From: Actinomycetospora sp. NBRC 106378
Lineage (GTDB): Bacteria > Actinomycetota > Actinomycetes > Mycobacteriales > Pseudonocardiaceae
DNA length: 64,000 nucleotides
NCBI RefSeq assembly: GCF_030269685.1
Contig: NZ_BSTT01000003.1
Span: 558,001 to 622,000 of the forward strand
Direction of reading: 5' to 3'
Shown here: positions 8,720-17,329 of the stretch, piece after piece
How the letters are laid out: each line of letters begins with the position of its first letter
Position numbering within the stretch: position 1 is the first letter of the stretch
Notes under the pieces: model-generated
What the model was told of the DNA's origin: nothing
Databases searched by the model: none
Seen by the model: only the letters and a program-made list of their open reading frames with translations
Translations under genes and position numbers: made by a program

Positions 8720-9445
8720 GTGTTGCGACGGCGCGCGGGGGCGGGGGCAGTCGTTGCACTGTGCCTGGCAGTGCTCGTCACGGGGCTCTACGTTGGGGGC
8801 ACCTCCTCGCAGGTCACCGGCCGTTGCTCGGCTCCGACGATCATCGGCGGGATGATCCAGGGCTTCGCGGCCCGCGCTACCGTTCTCGATGGTTCCTCCC
8901 TGACCGGTCGCACCGACGCCGCCCACGCTCCTGCAGCCCGGGTCGGCCAGGAAGTGAGCGTCGAGCAACCGCTCGCCGCCACCGCCGTGAACGCGTGGGT
9001 GGTCAGTGTGCATGACGGCGAGTTCACCGCCAGCGTTGATCCACCCCCGTCGGTCGCCGTCATCTCCGACCCGCCCCGCGGAATCCTGCGTCCCGGCCAG
9101 GAAGGCCGCGTCCAGGTCAATACGATCTTCGTGAGCAAGACGCTGCTCACTCCGGTCGCAGCACTCACGTCGGTCCCCGGACGGCCCGATCTGGCTACGT
9201 TGTTGGTCGGTGGTGGTCTCGCTCCTTCTGAGCTCGAACTCCGCCGGATCGAGGCCATCGATGGCGATTACGCCATTGCCTCGTTGACCGACGACGGCAC
9301 CGCCCGTGACTTGGGGTTGCCGCCTCCCCGACGCGACCGCGGGTGGTACGACGTCGTCGTACCCGACCGTCTCTGCCGTACCGCCGCCGTCTGGCCGCCG
9401 ATGCTAGTCACCCCGCGCACCGCCGTCATCGACGGGAACTATTGA
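8720..9445 (+). CDS. Exported or membrane-anchored protein of unknown function
   Basis: 241 residues. The N-terminus (MLRRRAGAG, then about 18 hydrophobic residues VVALCLAVLVTGLYVGG) is a signal peptide or single membrane anchor. The rest is soluble, Pro/Val/Thr-rich and likely beta-rich. It has two cysteines in the mature part (GRCSAP near residue 36, DRLCRTA near 217) that could pair outside the cell. I do not recognise a family. Codon use is less GC-rich than in the flanking core genes, suggesting recent acquisition. Confidence 0.6.
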   Translation: MLRRRAGAGAVVALCLAVLVTGLYVGGTSSQVTGRCSAPTIIGGMIQGFAARATVLDGSSLTGRTDAAHAPAARVGQEVSVEQPLAATAVNAWVVSVHDGEFTASVDPPPSVAVISDPPRGILRPGQEGRVQVNTIFVSKTLLTPVAALTSVPGRPDLATLLVGGGLAPSELELRRIEAIDGDYAIASLTDDGTARDLGLPPPRRDRGWYDVVVPDRLCRTAAVWPPMLVTPRTAVIDGNY

Positions 9446-9615
9446 GCCGGAACTACGGTGGGGGGACGCCAACGCCTCCGGACGAGGCAGTTCAACCGGC
9501 TGCAGATGCCACGGAAATCGGAGTTGTCGGAATATCAGCTTGACGAGCGGCGCGAGTAGTTGTTCGGCGCGTTGTGCACAGGGTCTCGCGGTGACTCGCG
9601 GCGGGTTCGTATGGC

Positions 9616-10857
9616 TCAGTGGTCCGAGAGTGCGAGGAACCAGTGGCGGATCGCGGGGAGGGCGAGGATCGCAGTTCCGACGTGGTCCACACTGCCGAGG
9701 TCGATGACCGTGGCGTGCCCGCCCGCAGCGTTGATTTGTGCGCGACAGGCGTCGCTGTTTGCGAAGACCACGTCACGATCGGCCTGACCGGCGTACAGCC
9801 TCGTCGGTACGCGAGGCGCCCAGCGGCAGACTTCGCTGGCTGCGAGGGCTGCCGCGAACGATCCGCTGGGGTGCGTGATCAGCTCCTGAACACTCGGCTG
9901 GAAGAGCTGCTGGGGTGGGGGTAGCGCGGCGGCGATGTCCCCGAATCCGTGTGTCCCGTCGAACAACGCGTCGACGGTGTCGGCAAAGGGCGGGGTGAAC
10001 ACCTCCCCGAGGTTGGGGGCGAAGGGGTGGAGCTCGTTCCAGGCGATGAGCAGGTACGCGAGATACGCCGACGCGCGGTGGGGATCGACAGCTCGGGAGT
10101 CCAGGATGGCTGGCAGTTCCGTGGCGGCGAGGTCGTAGGGCCCGGCCATCGGGGCCAGGGCGCGCATCCGCCAGGGTCCGCCTTCCCGCTGGAGCGTCTG
10201 CCCGACGGCCATGACCGCGCTGCCTCCCTGAGAGTGTCCTGTCAGCAGGACGTCGTGGGACAGATGCACTCCAAGATGTGTGGCGGCCTGCTCGGCGGCG
10301 GGCAGGAGGTCGCGGGTCGCCGAGGCCTCCGACGGGGCGTCCATGAAGGGGTGCGGGCCGTTCGAGGCGCCGAGGCCGAGGTAGTCCGGCGCGATCACGG
10401 CGAACCCCGCGGTGGCGAAGAACGGCGGCGCCAGCAGCCCGTCGCCGGTGGGTCGGTCCGACGGCACGTTCTGCTTCTCGGTCACCGTCGAGTGCTCGTA
10501 GACCACAAGTGGTAGGGCGCCCTGCAGCCCGTGCGGAAGAGCGAGCAGGCCGCTGGCCGTCGATGGGCGCTGCTGCGGCGAGACCGTGCAGTAGAGCACT
10601 CGGTAGCCGTCGACACCCCGCTCGGCGGGAGCAGCCAGACGGGCGGAGGCGAGGGCTGTCGCCACCTGCGCCGGGCTGAGCCGGTCTGTCGGGGCCACGG
10701 ACAACAGCCGCCCCCGGTCGGTCGGCCGGCAGGACTCGGTGGGCGCGGGAGGCGGCGCTGCGGTGGAGGCGCAGGCCGAAGTCAGGAGGCCCACGACGAG
10801 CGTCGTCGCCGCGGCAACGCGCATCCGACGAACGAGCCGGGGAAGAGTGGAGATCAC
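9616..10857 (-). CDS. Secreted lipase-like alpha/beta hydrolase lipoprotein
   Basis: 413 residues from GTG at 10857; ATG at 10824 (403 codons including stop) is the alternative. The signal peptide ends at a lipobox-like LLTSAC, so it is probably a lipoprotein. The nucleophile elbow is GHSQGGSA, the pre-nucleophile region holds APDYLGLG, and candidate acid and base residues lie in YAGQADRDVVF and SVDHVGTA. This layout, and the cysteines placed as in the secretory lipase (LIP) family, suggest an extracellular triacylglycerol lipase or esterase. It is divergent from the histidine kinase gene, with 132 bases between. Confidence 0.8.
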   Translation of the reverse strand: MISTLPRLVRRMRVAAATTLVVGLLTSACASTAAPPPAPTESCRPTDRGRLLSVAPTDRLSPAQVATALASARLAAPAERGVDGYRVLYCTVSPQQRPSTASGLLALPHGLQGALPLVVYEHSTVTEKQNVPSDRPTGDGLLAPPFFATAGFAVIAPDYLGLGASNGPHPFMDAPSEASATRDLLPAAEQAATHLGVHLSHDVLLTGHSQGGSAVMAVGQTLQREGGPWRMRALAPMAGPYDLAATELPAILDSRAVDPHRASAYLAYLLIAWNELHPFAPNLGEVFTPPFADTVDALFDGTHGFGDIAAALPPPQQLFQPSVQELITHPSGSFAAALAASEVCRWAPRVPTRLYAGQADRDVVFANSDACRAQINAAGGHATVIDLGSVDHVGTAILALPAIRHWFLALSDH

Positions 10858-10989
10858 GGCGTCGACGGTGCTCGGCGCTCCGCCGGTGGACCAGCCGGTG
10901 GACCTCCGGCCCGCCTGGGGGATGGCCCTGAGCTCGACATCAGGGTCGACCGGCTTCCCCGGGTCGTCGGGCGGGGGCAATCTCGTTCC

Positions 10990-12318
10990 ATGACCGCCAC
11001 CACATCCGCGGACGTCACGACCAACCTCGGCGTCCACGCCACCGGACCTCGGTGCCTGCGGGAGGCGGGCTACCTGTTGGTCGGGCTGCCCCTGGCGGTA
11101 GCGGCGTTCCTGGTGTCGGTGGCGGGCCTCGCCACGGGGATGGGCACACTGGTCGTCTGGCTGGGATTCCCGATCCTGGCCCTCAGCCTGCGGGCCTGCC
11201 GCGCTCTGGCTGCCCTCGAGCGGCGCGCCACCGCCGCGGCGACCGGTCGGGAGTTGCCGCCGTGCCTGTACCGGGTGGCGCTTGGACCGGGCCGCACGAC
11301 CCGTCTCCTTCCTCAGCTGCGCGACCCCCAGTCGTGGCGCGACCTCCTGCACGCTGTGCTCGGCTTCCCGCTCCGCTTGGCTGCTGCCGTGATCACTCTG
11401 AGCTGGGGGCTGGGTGGATTGGGCGCCCTCCTGTCCGTGACCTGGTTCTGGGCGGTGCCCCACGGCAACAGCTATCGGGGACTGGCCGACCTCGTCGCCG
11501 GGAGCCGCTCCCCCGCCCTGGATGTGGCGATCACGACGGCCCTCGGGGCGCTGCTACTCCTGACGTTTCCGCTGGTGACCCGCGGCCTCGTCGTGGTCCG
11601 CGCTGCCATGGCCCGTGGCTTGCTCACCAATCAGACCGCTGCGCTGCGCGCCCGGACGAGCGAGCTCACGGCCGCGCGTCGCGCCGCGGTGGACGCCGAG
11701 GCCCGAACCTTGCGCCGGGTCGAGCGCGACCTGCACGACGGTCCCCAGCAGCGGCTCGTGCGCCTGGACATGGACCTCGAGGGCATCGGTCGGCGTCTGG
11801 ACGACGATCCCGGGCGGGCTCGGACGCTGCTCGCCGAAGCGCTGGTCCAGAATCGGGAGGCACTGGCCGAGCTGCGCGCCCTCTCCCGTGGGATCGCGCC
11901 CCCGATCCTTGCCGACCGTGGCCTCGCGGAGGCGATCACCGCGGCCGCCGGACGGTGCCCGGTACCCGTGACACTCGACATCGACCTGCCCGACGGCGCG
12001 CCACTGTCGGCGGCCGTGGAGAACACGGCCTACTTCGTGGTCACCGAGGCGTTGACGAACGTCGCCAAGCACGCCGCTGCCACTCGGGCGAGCGTGATGG
12101 TGGGCGTCGACGGTGACCGCGTCACGGTGCAGGTCGCGGACGACGGCCGGGGAGGCGCGCATCCCGGGAAGGGCCACGGGCTGTCCGGTCTCGCCGACCG
12201 ACTGACGTCGATCGAGGGGCACCTGGACGTGACGAGCCCCGTGAGCGGGCCGACCGTGCTCACGGCGGACATCCCGCTGGCGGGAGTGGGACCGTCCCGG
12301 GACCGGATGGTGCGCTGA
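10990..12318 (+). CDS. NarL-type sensor histidine kinase
   Basis: 442 residues from ATG at 10990. The N-terminal 200 residues hold about four membrane helices of the actinobacterial 'Sensor' type (GYLLVGLPLAV, then LVTRGLVVVRA before the coiled linker). The dimerisation domain carries the phospho-acceptor His in RVERDLHDGPQQRL (about residue 249); the N box is TEALTNVAKHA and the G box DDGRGG. It should phosphorylate the response regulator encoded next. Its stop overlaps the regulator start (TGATG), so the two are translationally coupled. The signal is unknown; the divergent lipase gene is a possible target. Confidence 0.9.
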   Translation: MTATTSADVTTNLGVHATGPRCLREAGYLLVGLPLAVAAFLVSVAGLATGMGTLVVWLGFPILALSLRACRALAALERRATAAATGRELPPCLYRVALGPGRTTRLLPQLRDPQSWRDLLHAVLGFPLRLAAAVITLSWGLGGLGALLSVTWFWAVPHGNSYRGLADLVAGSRSPALDVAITTALGALLLLTFPLVTRGLVVVRAAMARGLLTNQTAALRARTSELTAARRAAVDAEARTLRRVERDLHDGPQQRLVRLDMDLEGIGRRLDDDPGRARTLLAEALVQNREALAELRALSRGIAPPILADRGLAEAITAAAGRCPVPVTLDIDLPDGAPLSAAVENTAYFVVTEALTNVAKHAAATRASVMVGVDGDRVTVQVADDGRGGAHPGKGHGLSGLADRLTSIEGHLDVTSPVSGPTVLTADIPLAGVGPSRDRMVR

Positions 12319-12968
12319 TGCGGGTGGCGCTCGCCGAGGACTCGCTGCTGCTCCGCGAGGGACTCGTCCGACTACTCGACGAGCTCGGGGCGAACGTCGT
12401 GGCCGCGGTCGGGGACGGGGCGGCGTTGGTCGACGCTGTCGACGTCCACGATCCCGACGTCGCCGTCATCGACGTCCGGATGCCACCGACGTTCACCGAC
12501 GAGGGCCTCCGCGCGGCGCTCGATATCCGCGCGCGCCGCCCGGCAACCGCCGTCCTGGTCCTCTCCCAGTACGTCGAGACCTCCTACGCCACCGAGCTGC
12601 TCGGCTACGGCGGCGGGGTCGGGTACCTGCTCAAGGACCGCGTCAGTCGCCTCGCCGATCTCGCCGACGCCCTCGAACGGATCGTCGCCGGCGGCACCGT
12701 GCTCGACCCGGAGGTCGTGTCCACACTCTTCGCCCGTCGAGACCGACCCGACCGACTGTCCGCGCTCACCCCTCGCGAACGCGACGTGCTCGCAGGCATC
12801 GCTGAAGGGCGTACCAACTCCGCGGTCGCCCGCGCCCTGGCGATGAGTCGCGGGACGATCGAGAAACACATCTCGTCGATCTTCGCCAAGCTCGGCCTGC
12901 AGGGTCCGTCCGACGACGATCACCGTCGCGTTCTCGCTGTCCTGGCCTGGCTCGGCGTGCACCCCTGA
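12318..12968 (+). CDS. NarL/LuxR-type response regulator
   Basis: 216 residues. The receiver domain (residues 1-120) has acidic residues E7/D8, the phospho-acceptor D52 in VAVIDVRMPP, and Lys in YLLKDR. The C-terminal LuxR helix-turn-helix reads LTPRERDVLAGIAEGRTNSAVARAL, then GTIEKHISSIFAKLGL. It pairs with the kinase overlapping its start. Both genes sit in the lower-GC accessory stretch. Confidence 0.9.
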   Translation: MRVALAEDSLLLREGLVRLLDELGANVVAAVGDGAALVDAVDVHDPDVAVIDVRMPPTFTDEGLRAALDIRARRPATAVLVLSQYVETSYATELLGYGGGVGYLLKDRVSRLADLADALERIVAGGTVLDPEVVSTLFARRDRPDRLSALTPRERDVLAGIAEGRTNSAVARALAMSRGTIEKHISSIFAKLGLQGPSDDDHRRVLAVLAWLGVHP

Positions 12969-13308
12969 GCGCCGTTCTCCTCGCCCAGGCGCGCTGGTCG
13001 AACCGGACTTTCCCGCGGCGACGGACGGATGGCCGGCCCACCGGTCAAGGGAACTGGCGAACGCACGGCGGTGGGCCGACCTTGGTGCGGGACGGGCGGT
13101 CGAGATGATCCTGACTTTGGAGGATGACGACGGGTCGGCACGGGACGTTCCGGGCGGGCGACGACGGCGGCGGCGGCGGCGGAATGAGACTCGAGGACGT
13201 CAGGTCAGCCACGCTCCTCCTCGCGCAGATCGCCGAGCGCCTCTCCCGGGTCGCCCGGGGCGCCCCCCTGTCAGCACCTGACCCGAGCCACACCGAAAGG
13301 AACAGCTC
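12969..13308. other. Intergenic region with GGC-repeat run
   Basis: 340 bases between the response regulator and the aminopeptidase. A GGC/GCG trinucleotide run lies near 13163-13181. No convincing gene is seen. The GAAAGGA at 13295-13301 is the ribosome site of the next gene. Confidence 0.5.
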
Positions 13309-14127
13309 ATGCACGTCCTCGTCTCGGTCGACATGGAAGGCACTGCGGGCGTCGTGTCGCCCGATGACATCCGTCCGGGTCACCCCGAGTTCGAACGCAG
13401 CCGCGGCTACACGACCGACGAGGCCAACGCGGCAGTCCGCGGTGTCCTGAGCGCTCATCCCGATGCGACGGTGCTGGTCGCCGACGCCCACGCCGACTTC
13501 CGCACCCTGATACCGGATCGCCTGGACCGCCGCGCGATGCTGGTGCGGGGCGCACCCCGGCGGCACGCCATGATCTCGGGGATCCAGAGCGGCACCGATG
13601 CCGTGTGTTTCGTCGGTTACCACGGTCGGGCCGGAACGGCGACATCGGTACTGGCGCACACGATCAGCGGAGGGGTCATCGCCTCGGTCCGATGCAACGG
13701 CCGAGAACTGGGCGAATTCGGCCTCAACGCGGCGCTGGCCGGCAGGTTCCGCGCGAGAACCGTCCTGGCGACCGGCGATGACACGCTCGCCCGTGAAGCT
13801 GCTGATCTCGTGCCCGGCATCACGACGGTCGAGGTCAAGCTGGCACTCGGCAACCGCGCCGCAATCGGACTGCATCCGACCGAGGCGTGCGCACGCATCG
13901 AACAGGGCGCCCGAGACGCGCTGCTCCACCCGCCGGAACAGATATTCACCATCGACGGCCCGGTCGATCTCGAAGTGGAGATGCACCGACCCGTGATGGC
14001 CGAGCTCGCCTGCCTCGTCCCCGAGGTCCGCCTGCTCGCCCCCACCATCGTCGGCCGCTGCGTGCCCGACATCGACGTCGCGCTCGACCTCATCGAGGTC
14101 TTCGTAGCGCTGGCCAGGAGCATCTGA
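13309..14127 (+). CDS. M55-family D-aminopeptidase (DppA-like)
   Basis: 272 residues; ATG at 13309 follows GAAAGGA. The N-terminal VSVDMEGTAGV carries the zinc-binding Asp/Glu of M55 peptidases. Other metal ligands fit DAHADFR, GYHGRAG (His) and the Glu-rich C-terminal half; the AHTISGG stretch is also typical. DppA of Bacillus is a ten-subunit zinc enzyme that cuts D-Ala-D-Ala and similar D-peptides. No dipeptide transporter is adjacent, unlike the Bacillus dpp operon, so it may serve cell-wall peptide recycling on its own. Confidence 0.88.
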   Translation: MHVLVSVDMEGTAGVVSPDDIRPGHPEFERSRGYTTDEANAAVRGVLSAHPDATVLVADAHADFRTLIPDRLDRRAMLVRGAPRRHAMISGIQSGTDAVCFVGYHGRAGTATSVLAHTISGGVIASVRCNGRELGEFGLNAALAGRFRARTVLATGDDTLAREAADLVPGITTVEVKLALGNRAAIGLHPTEACARIEQGARDALLHPPEQIFTIDGPVDLEVEMHRPVMAELACLVPEVRLLAPTIVGRCVPDIDVALDLIEVFVALARSI

Positions 14128-14343
14128 CCTCGAGGCGATCTCGGCCTCGGCCCACCTCGTGCTCGTCGCGAGGCGGTTGGGCTACGAGCGCCCCCTTCGG
14201 TCTGCACGGGCCCTTGGCCGATTCCGGGGTCTCCCCCGCCGCCGTCGCATGCGCGCTGACCTGCTGCTTCGTGCTTCCACGTCCAGCTCCGCGGAGCGTG
14301 TCACGGGGGCTTGATACTGCCTCGATACTGCCTCGATCTTGAC

Positions 14344-14712
14344 CTACGGGATCGGGTCTGGCGGGAGGTAGGCGTACCAGACCCCGAACCACGTGTGGCC
14401 GCTCTGCGAGTCCAGGTAGATCGCGCCGTGTCGAAAGCCGACCTCCCGGTCGGCTCCTCGCGATGTCATTGGCTCGAACGTGGTCGGGGACTCATCGGAG
14501 AGCGGGAGACCCAGAGGGCCGGCTGGCCCGCCCTCGGCTCGGTAGCGCTCCAGTACCGGCCCTCGGAGCGTATGGCTCACGGTGGGGTCGAACCCGTCCG
14601 CGAACGTCTCGACGTCTTCGCCGACGGTCGCCGCCACCAGCGCCACGACGCCCGCGACGACGGCGATGGCGAAGGTGCTGATGACTGCCGCGCGACAGAG
14701 CCTCACCCCCAC
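14344..14712 (-). CDS. Short membrane-anchored LGFP-repeat protein
   Basis: 122 residues. One N-terminal membrane segment (VISTFAIAVVAGVVALVAA) is followed by an outside domain with a single LGFP-type repeat (GGPAGPLGLPLSDE) and a second half-repeat (FRHGAIYLDSQSGHTWFG). LGFP repeats occur in cell-wall proteins of mycolate and related actinobacteria and may bind the envelope. Most LGFP proteins have four or more copies, so this is a minimal form. Low GC compared with neighbours. Confidence 0.7.
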   Translation of the reverse strand: MGVRLCRAAVISTFAIAVVAGVVALVAATVGEDVETFADGFDPTVSHTLRGPVLERYRAEGGPAGPLGLPLSDESPTTFEPMTSRGADREVGFRHGAIYLDSQSGHTWFGVWYAYLPPDPIP

Positions 14713-14781
14713 CAGTCTCGTCCCTGGATGGGCAACCCCCGATACCTCGCGCTTCGCAGCCTGCCCGCCCTCCGTGGTCGC

Positions 14782-14916
14782 CTATCCGGCCTCTCGCCGT
14801 GCACGGTGGTGCTCGGGACGTCCTCGCCACCAGACGCGGGCACCCTGCACCACGGCCATCGCTCCGACTCCTGCGCTGCCGGCCCCTGCGCCCGCGGCCA
14901 GGAGTCCGATGTCCAT
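14782..14916 (-). CDS. Possible 44-residue membrane peptide
   Basis: Starts at ATG 14916 inside the TGATG overlap with the upstream nucleotidyltransferase remnant, so it would be translationally coupled. It has one Ala/Gly-rich hydrophobic segment (IGLLAAGAGAGSAGVGAMAV) and a basic tail (RVWWRGRPEHHRARREAG). The coupling and the membrane-like layout favour a real gene, but length and composition make chance possible. Confidence 0.35.
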   Translation of the reverse strand: MDIGLLAAGAGAGSAGVGAMAVVQGARVWWRGRPEHHRARREAG

Positions 14917-15371
14917 CAGCCCTCGCACGCCTCCTCGCGCCGGGTCTGCCGTAGCCACCGGCTCGCGTGCCCTGCCGGCGCCGCACCTGTCGAGTTGAGC
15001 GGGGACGGGACGGGACGAGTCGCGTCGAGGACGTCCTGAAGGGCCTCGGTTGCCGAGGCCATCCGCGCATCGACCTCGAACCGCACGCGGCGGGCTTCGT
15101 CGGTCGACTGCAGGAGCCGCCCCCGGTCGGCCACGAGTCCCCGCAGCACGAGGGTGGCCGGCTCGAGGTCGACGACGTCCACCGCCGTCCCGAACACCGG
15201 GGCGAGGTCCGCGGCGAGGCGAGCCGTGGCGTCCCACGCCGGCTCCCCGGCGGACGAACAGGTAGGCCACCGCGACCCCGTGCGCGTCGAACACCTCGTC
15301 GAGCGCCCGGGGCGGGCGGCTTCCATGCCGGTCGTCGTGCCGGTCGTGGTGCCGGAGGCGGGCCGCGTCAC
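14916..15371 (-). pseudogene. MNT-type nucleotidyltransferase remnant, catalytic core deleted
   Basis: Two frames carry pieces of one protein. One frame reads LDEVFDAHGVAVAYLF, the strand before the active site. The other, from about 15245, reads WDATARLAADLAPVFG and VDVVDLEPATLVLRGLV, the part after it. The GSxAxG and DxD catalytic segment that should lie between is missing and the frame changes there, so a deletion of roughly 30 codons is likely. Intact relatives are minimal nucleotidyltransferases of HEPN/MNT toxin-antitoxin pairs; no HEPN gene is adjacent. The GTG at 15371 overlaps the ligase stop (GTGA). A sequencing error alone would not restore the missing motif. Confidence 0.6.
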
Positions 15372-16864
15372 TCCACCTCGAGGTCGGACGGCGGCTCGAC
15401 CTCCCGGTGCAGGATCTTACCGGTCGGCCCCTTCGGCAGCGCGTCGACGACCCAGACGTGGCGGGGGTACTTGTAGGCCGCGAGCTGCTCCTTCGCGAAC
15501 GCCTTGACCTCCTCGACGTCGATGTCGGCCCCGCCCCGCACGGAGATCGCGGCGCCGACCTCCTCGCCGAGCCGGGAGTGCTTCAGCCCCACCACCGCGA
15601 CCTCGGCGACCGACGGGTACTGGTAGAGCACCTCCTCGATCTCCCGCGGGTAGACGTTGTAGCCCCCGCGGATGATCAGCTGTTTCTTGCGGTCGACGAT
15701 GAAGAAGTAGCCGTCCTCGTCGACCTTCGCGAGGTCGCCCGAGCGGAACCAGCCGTCGGGGATCGACTCGGCGGTGGCCTCGTCACGGCCGAAGTACCCC
15801 GCCATCACGCCCTCGCCGCGGATCGCGATCTCGCCGACCTCGCCGACCGGCACGTCGTTCCCGTCGTCGTCGACGAGCCGCAGCTCCATGCCGGGCACGG
15901 GCCGACCGATCGAGCCGGCCTTGCGCTCCTCGTCGGGCTGGTTGAAGGAGGCGACCGGCGAGGTCTCGGACAGGCCGTAGCCCTCCAGGATCGTGGCGTC
16001 GAACTTCTTCTCGAACGAGTGCAACAGCTCGACCGGCAGCGCGGCGCCCCCGGAGATGCAGGTGCGCAGGCTACTCGTGTCGGCCTGCGCGTCGGTGTCG
16101 AGCAGGGCGCCGTACATCGTCGGCACGCCCTCGAAGACCGTGACGCGCTGCTCCTCGATGATCTCGAGGACCGCCGCGGGGTCGAAACGCGGGATGAGCG
16201 CGAGCGACGCCCCCGAGACGACGGAGGCGTTGAGCCCGCAGGTCAGGCCGAAGACGTGGAAGAGCGGCAGGCAGCCCATGATCACGTCGTCGGGGGTGGT
16301 GCGGATGAGGGCCTCGACCGTGGTGCGGCAGTTCGAGTCGAGGTTCTGGTGGGTCAGCATCGCGCCCTTGGGCTGCCCCGTGGTGCCCGAGGTGTAGAGG
16401 ATGACGGCGAGGTCGGAGTCCGAGCGCTCGACCGGGTCGACGACCGGCTCGCCGTCCAGCTGCCCGTCGGCCGGCCCGGCCGCGGGGAGCTCGAGTACCG
16501 CCAGGCCCGCGGCCTCCGCCGCGCCGCGGGCGGCCTGGGCGACCTCGTCGAGCGCGATGACGACGCTCGCCCCGGAGTCCTCGAGGTAGTAGCTGATCTC
16601 GCGCTGGGTGAGCAGCGGGTTCATGGGCACGACGGCGGCACCCGCGATCAGGGCCCCGTAGAACCCGACGGGGAACGCGGGGACGTTGGACGAGACGAGC
16701 CCGATCCGGTCCCCCGGCGCCACGCCGAGCTCGTGCAGCGCGCCCGCGACCGCGCGGGCGGAGTCGAGGAACGACGCGTAGTCGATCGTCGTCCCTCCGG
16801 CGCGGAGCGCGATCCCGTCCGGGGACCTGTCCGCCGTGTCGACCAGGTTCTGAGCGAGGTTCAC
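15368..16864 (-). CDS. AMP-forming long-chain fatty acid/4-coumarate-type CoA ligase
   Basis: 498 residues from GTG at 16864. Motifs of the acyl-adenylate family are intact: [14 protein letters not shown] (about residue 155), GYGLSETSP, the hinge [19 protein letters not shown], and the C-terminal catalytic Lys in PTGKILHRE. It should activate a carboxylic acid, most likely a fatty or aryl acid, to the CoA thioester. The substrate cannot be read from sequence. It lies 53 bases after a YchJ gene and is followed by the nucleotidyltransferase remnant. Confidence 0.9.
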   Translation of the reverse strand: MNLAQNLVDTADRSPDGIALRAGGTTIDYASFLDSARAVAGALHELGVAPGDRIGLVSSNVPAFPVGFYGALIAGAAVVPMNPLLTQREISYYLEDSGASVVIALDEVAQAARGAAEAAGLAVLELPAAGPADGQLDGEPVVDPVERSDSDLAVILYTSGTTGQPKGAMLTHQNLDSNCRTTVEALIRTTPDDVIMGCLPLFHVFGLTCGLNASVVSGASLALIPRFDPAAVLEIIEEQRVTVFEGVPTMYGALLDTDAQADTSSLRTCISGGAALPVELLHSFEKKFDATILEGYGLSETSPVASFNQPDEERKAGSIGRPVPGMELRLVDDDGNDVPVGEVGEIAIRGEGVMAGYFGRDEATAESIPDGWFRSGDLAKVDEDGYFFIVDRKKQLIIRGGYNVYPREIEEVLYQYPSVAEVAVVGLKHSRLGEEVGAAISVRGGADIDVEEVKAFAKEQLAAYKYPRHVWVVDALPKGPTGKILHREVEPPSDLEVE

Positions 16865-16917
16865 CGTCGTACCCCCAACTGTTCGCGAACCGTGATCGAA
16901 CCACGGATCGCCGCTGA

Positions 16918-17295
16918 TCAGCCCGCGACGGTCCCGTCGAGGTAGGACCACCGACCGTTCTCGCGGACGAACCGGCTGCGCTCGTGCTGCACGCCGTCGC
17001 GGTGGTGGGCGCGGAACTCGACGGTCCCGTCGGAGTCGAACGGGCCGCCGCCGACCCGGTCGACGATCTCGAGGCCCCGCCACCGGGTCTGCGGGTCGAG
17101 ATCGAGCGACGCCGGCCGGGTCGACGGGTGCCAGGTCCGCAGCAGGTGCTCGACGTCGTGGTCCACGAACGCCGTGTAGCGCGAGCGCATCAGCGCCTCG
17201 GCGGTGGGCGGCGCGGCGCCGTCGGGGCCGAGGTAGCGCCCGCAGCACGCGTCGAAGGTCTCGGCGGAGGCGCAGGGGCACCGGCGGGCGGACAC
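16918..17295 (-). CDS. YchJ family protein with SEC-C-like zinc motif
   Basis: 125 residues. The N-terminus [17 protein letters not shown] is a SEC-C-type metal motif (usual CPCGS changed to CPCAS). It is followed by the YchJ core ([21 protein letters not shown], then FRAHHRDG and [13 protein letters not shown]). The family (UPF0225) has an NTF2-like fold and no established function. Its GTG lies inside the left arm of the terminator after the kinase gene, so it may be expressed separately or by readthrough. Confidence 0.85.
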   Translation of the reverse strand: MSARRCPCASAETFDACCGRYLGPDGAAPPTAEALMRSRYTAFVDHDVEHLLRTWHPSTRPASLDLDPQTRWRGLEIVDRVGGGPFDSDGTVEFRAHHRDGVQHERSRFVRENGRWSYLDGTVAG

Positions 17296-17319
17296 GGGCG
17301 CCGAGGATAGGCGCCCGTG
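17293..17319 (-). terminator. Hairpin terminator at the end of the diaminopropionate operon
   Basis: A perfect 10-bp stem (CACGGGCGCC with GGCGCCCGTG, 7-base loop) lies 10 bases after the kinase stop codon. It also covers the GTG of the YchJ gene, so read-through and YchJ translation may compete. Confidence 0.65.
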
Positions 17320-17329
17320 ACCCGTGCCC

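Noticed and set aside
8424-8759. Minus-strand frame in the gene-free stretch
   Set aside because: No ribosome site, no third-position GC bias and it runs into the signal-peptide region of a better-supported plus-strand gene.
9458-9559. Possible 33-residue peptide starting at GTG 9458
   Set aside because: It reads like protein near its end (RKSELSEYQLDERRE), but there is no ribosome site or suitable promoter, and chance is likely at this length.
13163-13181. GGC trinucleotide run, considered as a repeat locus or CRISPR-like feature
   Set aside because: Simple low-complexity run with no spacers; no CRISPR array or cas gene is visible anywhere in the window.
13045-13986. Minus-strand frame over the D-aminopeptidase gene
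   Set aside because: Overlaps a gene with clear M55 motifs; no family resemblance of its own.
14306-14340. Tandem 11-mer containing GATACTGCCTC before the LGFP gene end
   Set aside because: Only two copies and a partial third; too short to call a functional repeat.
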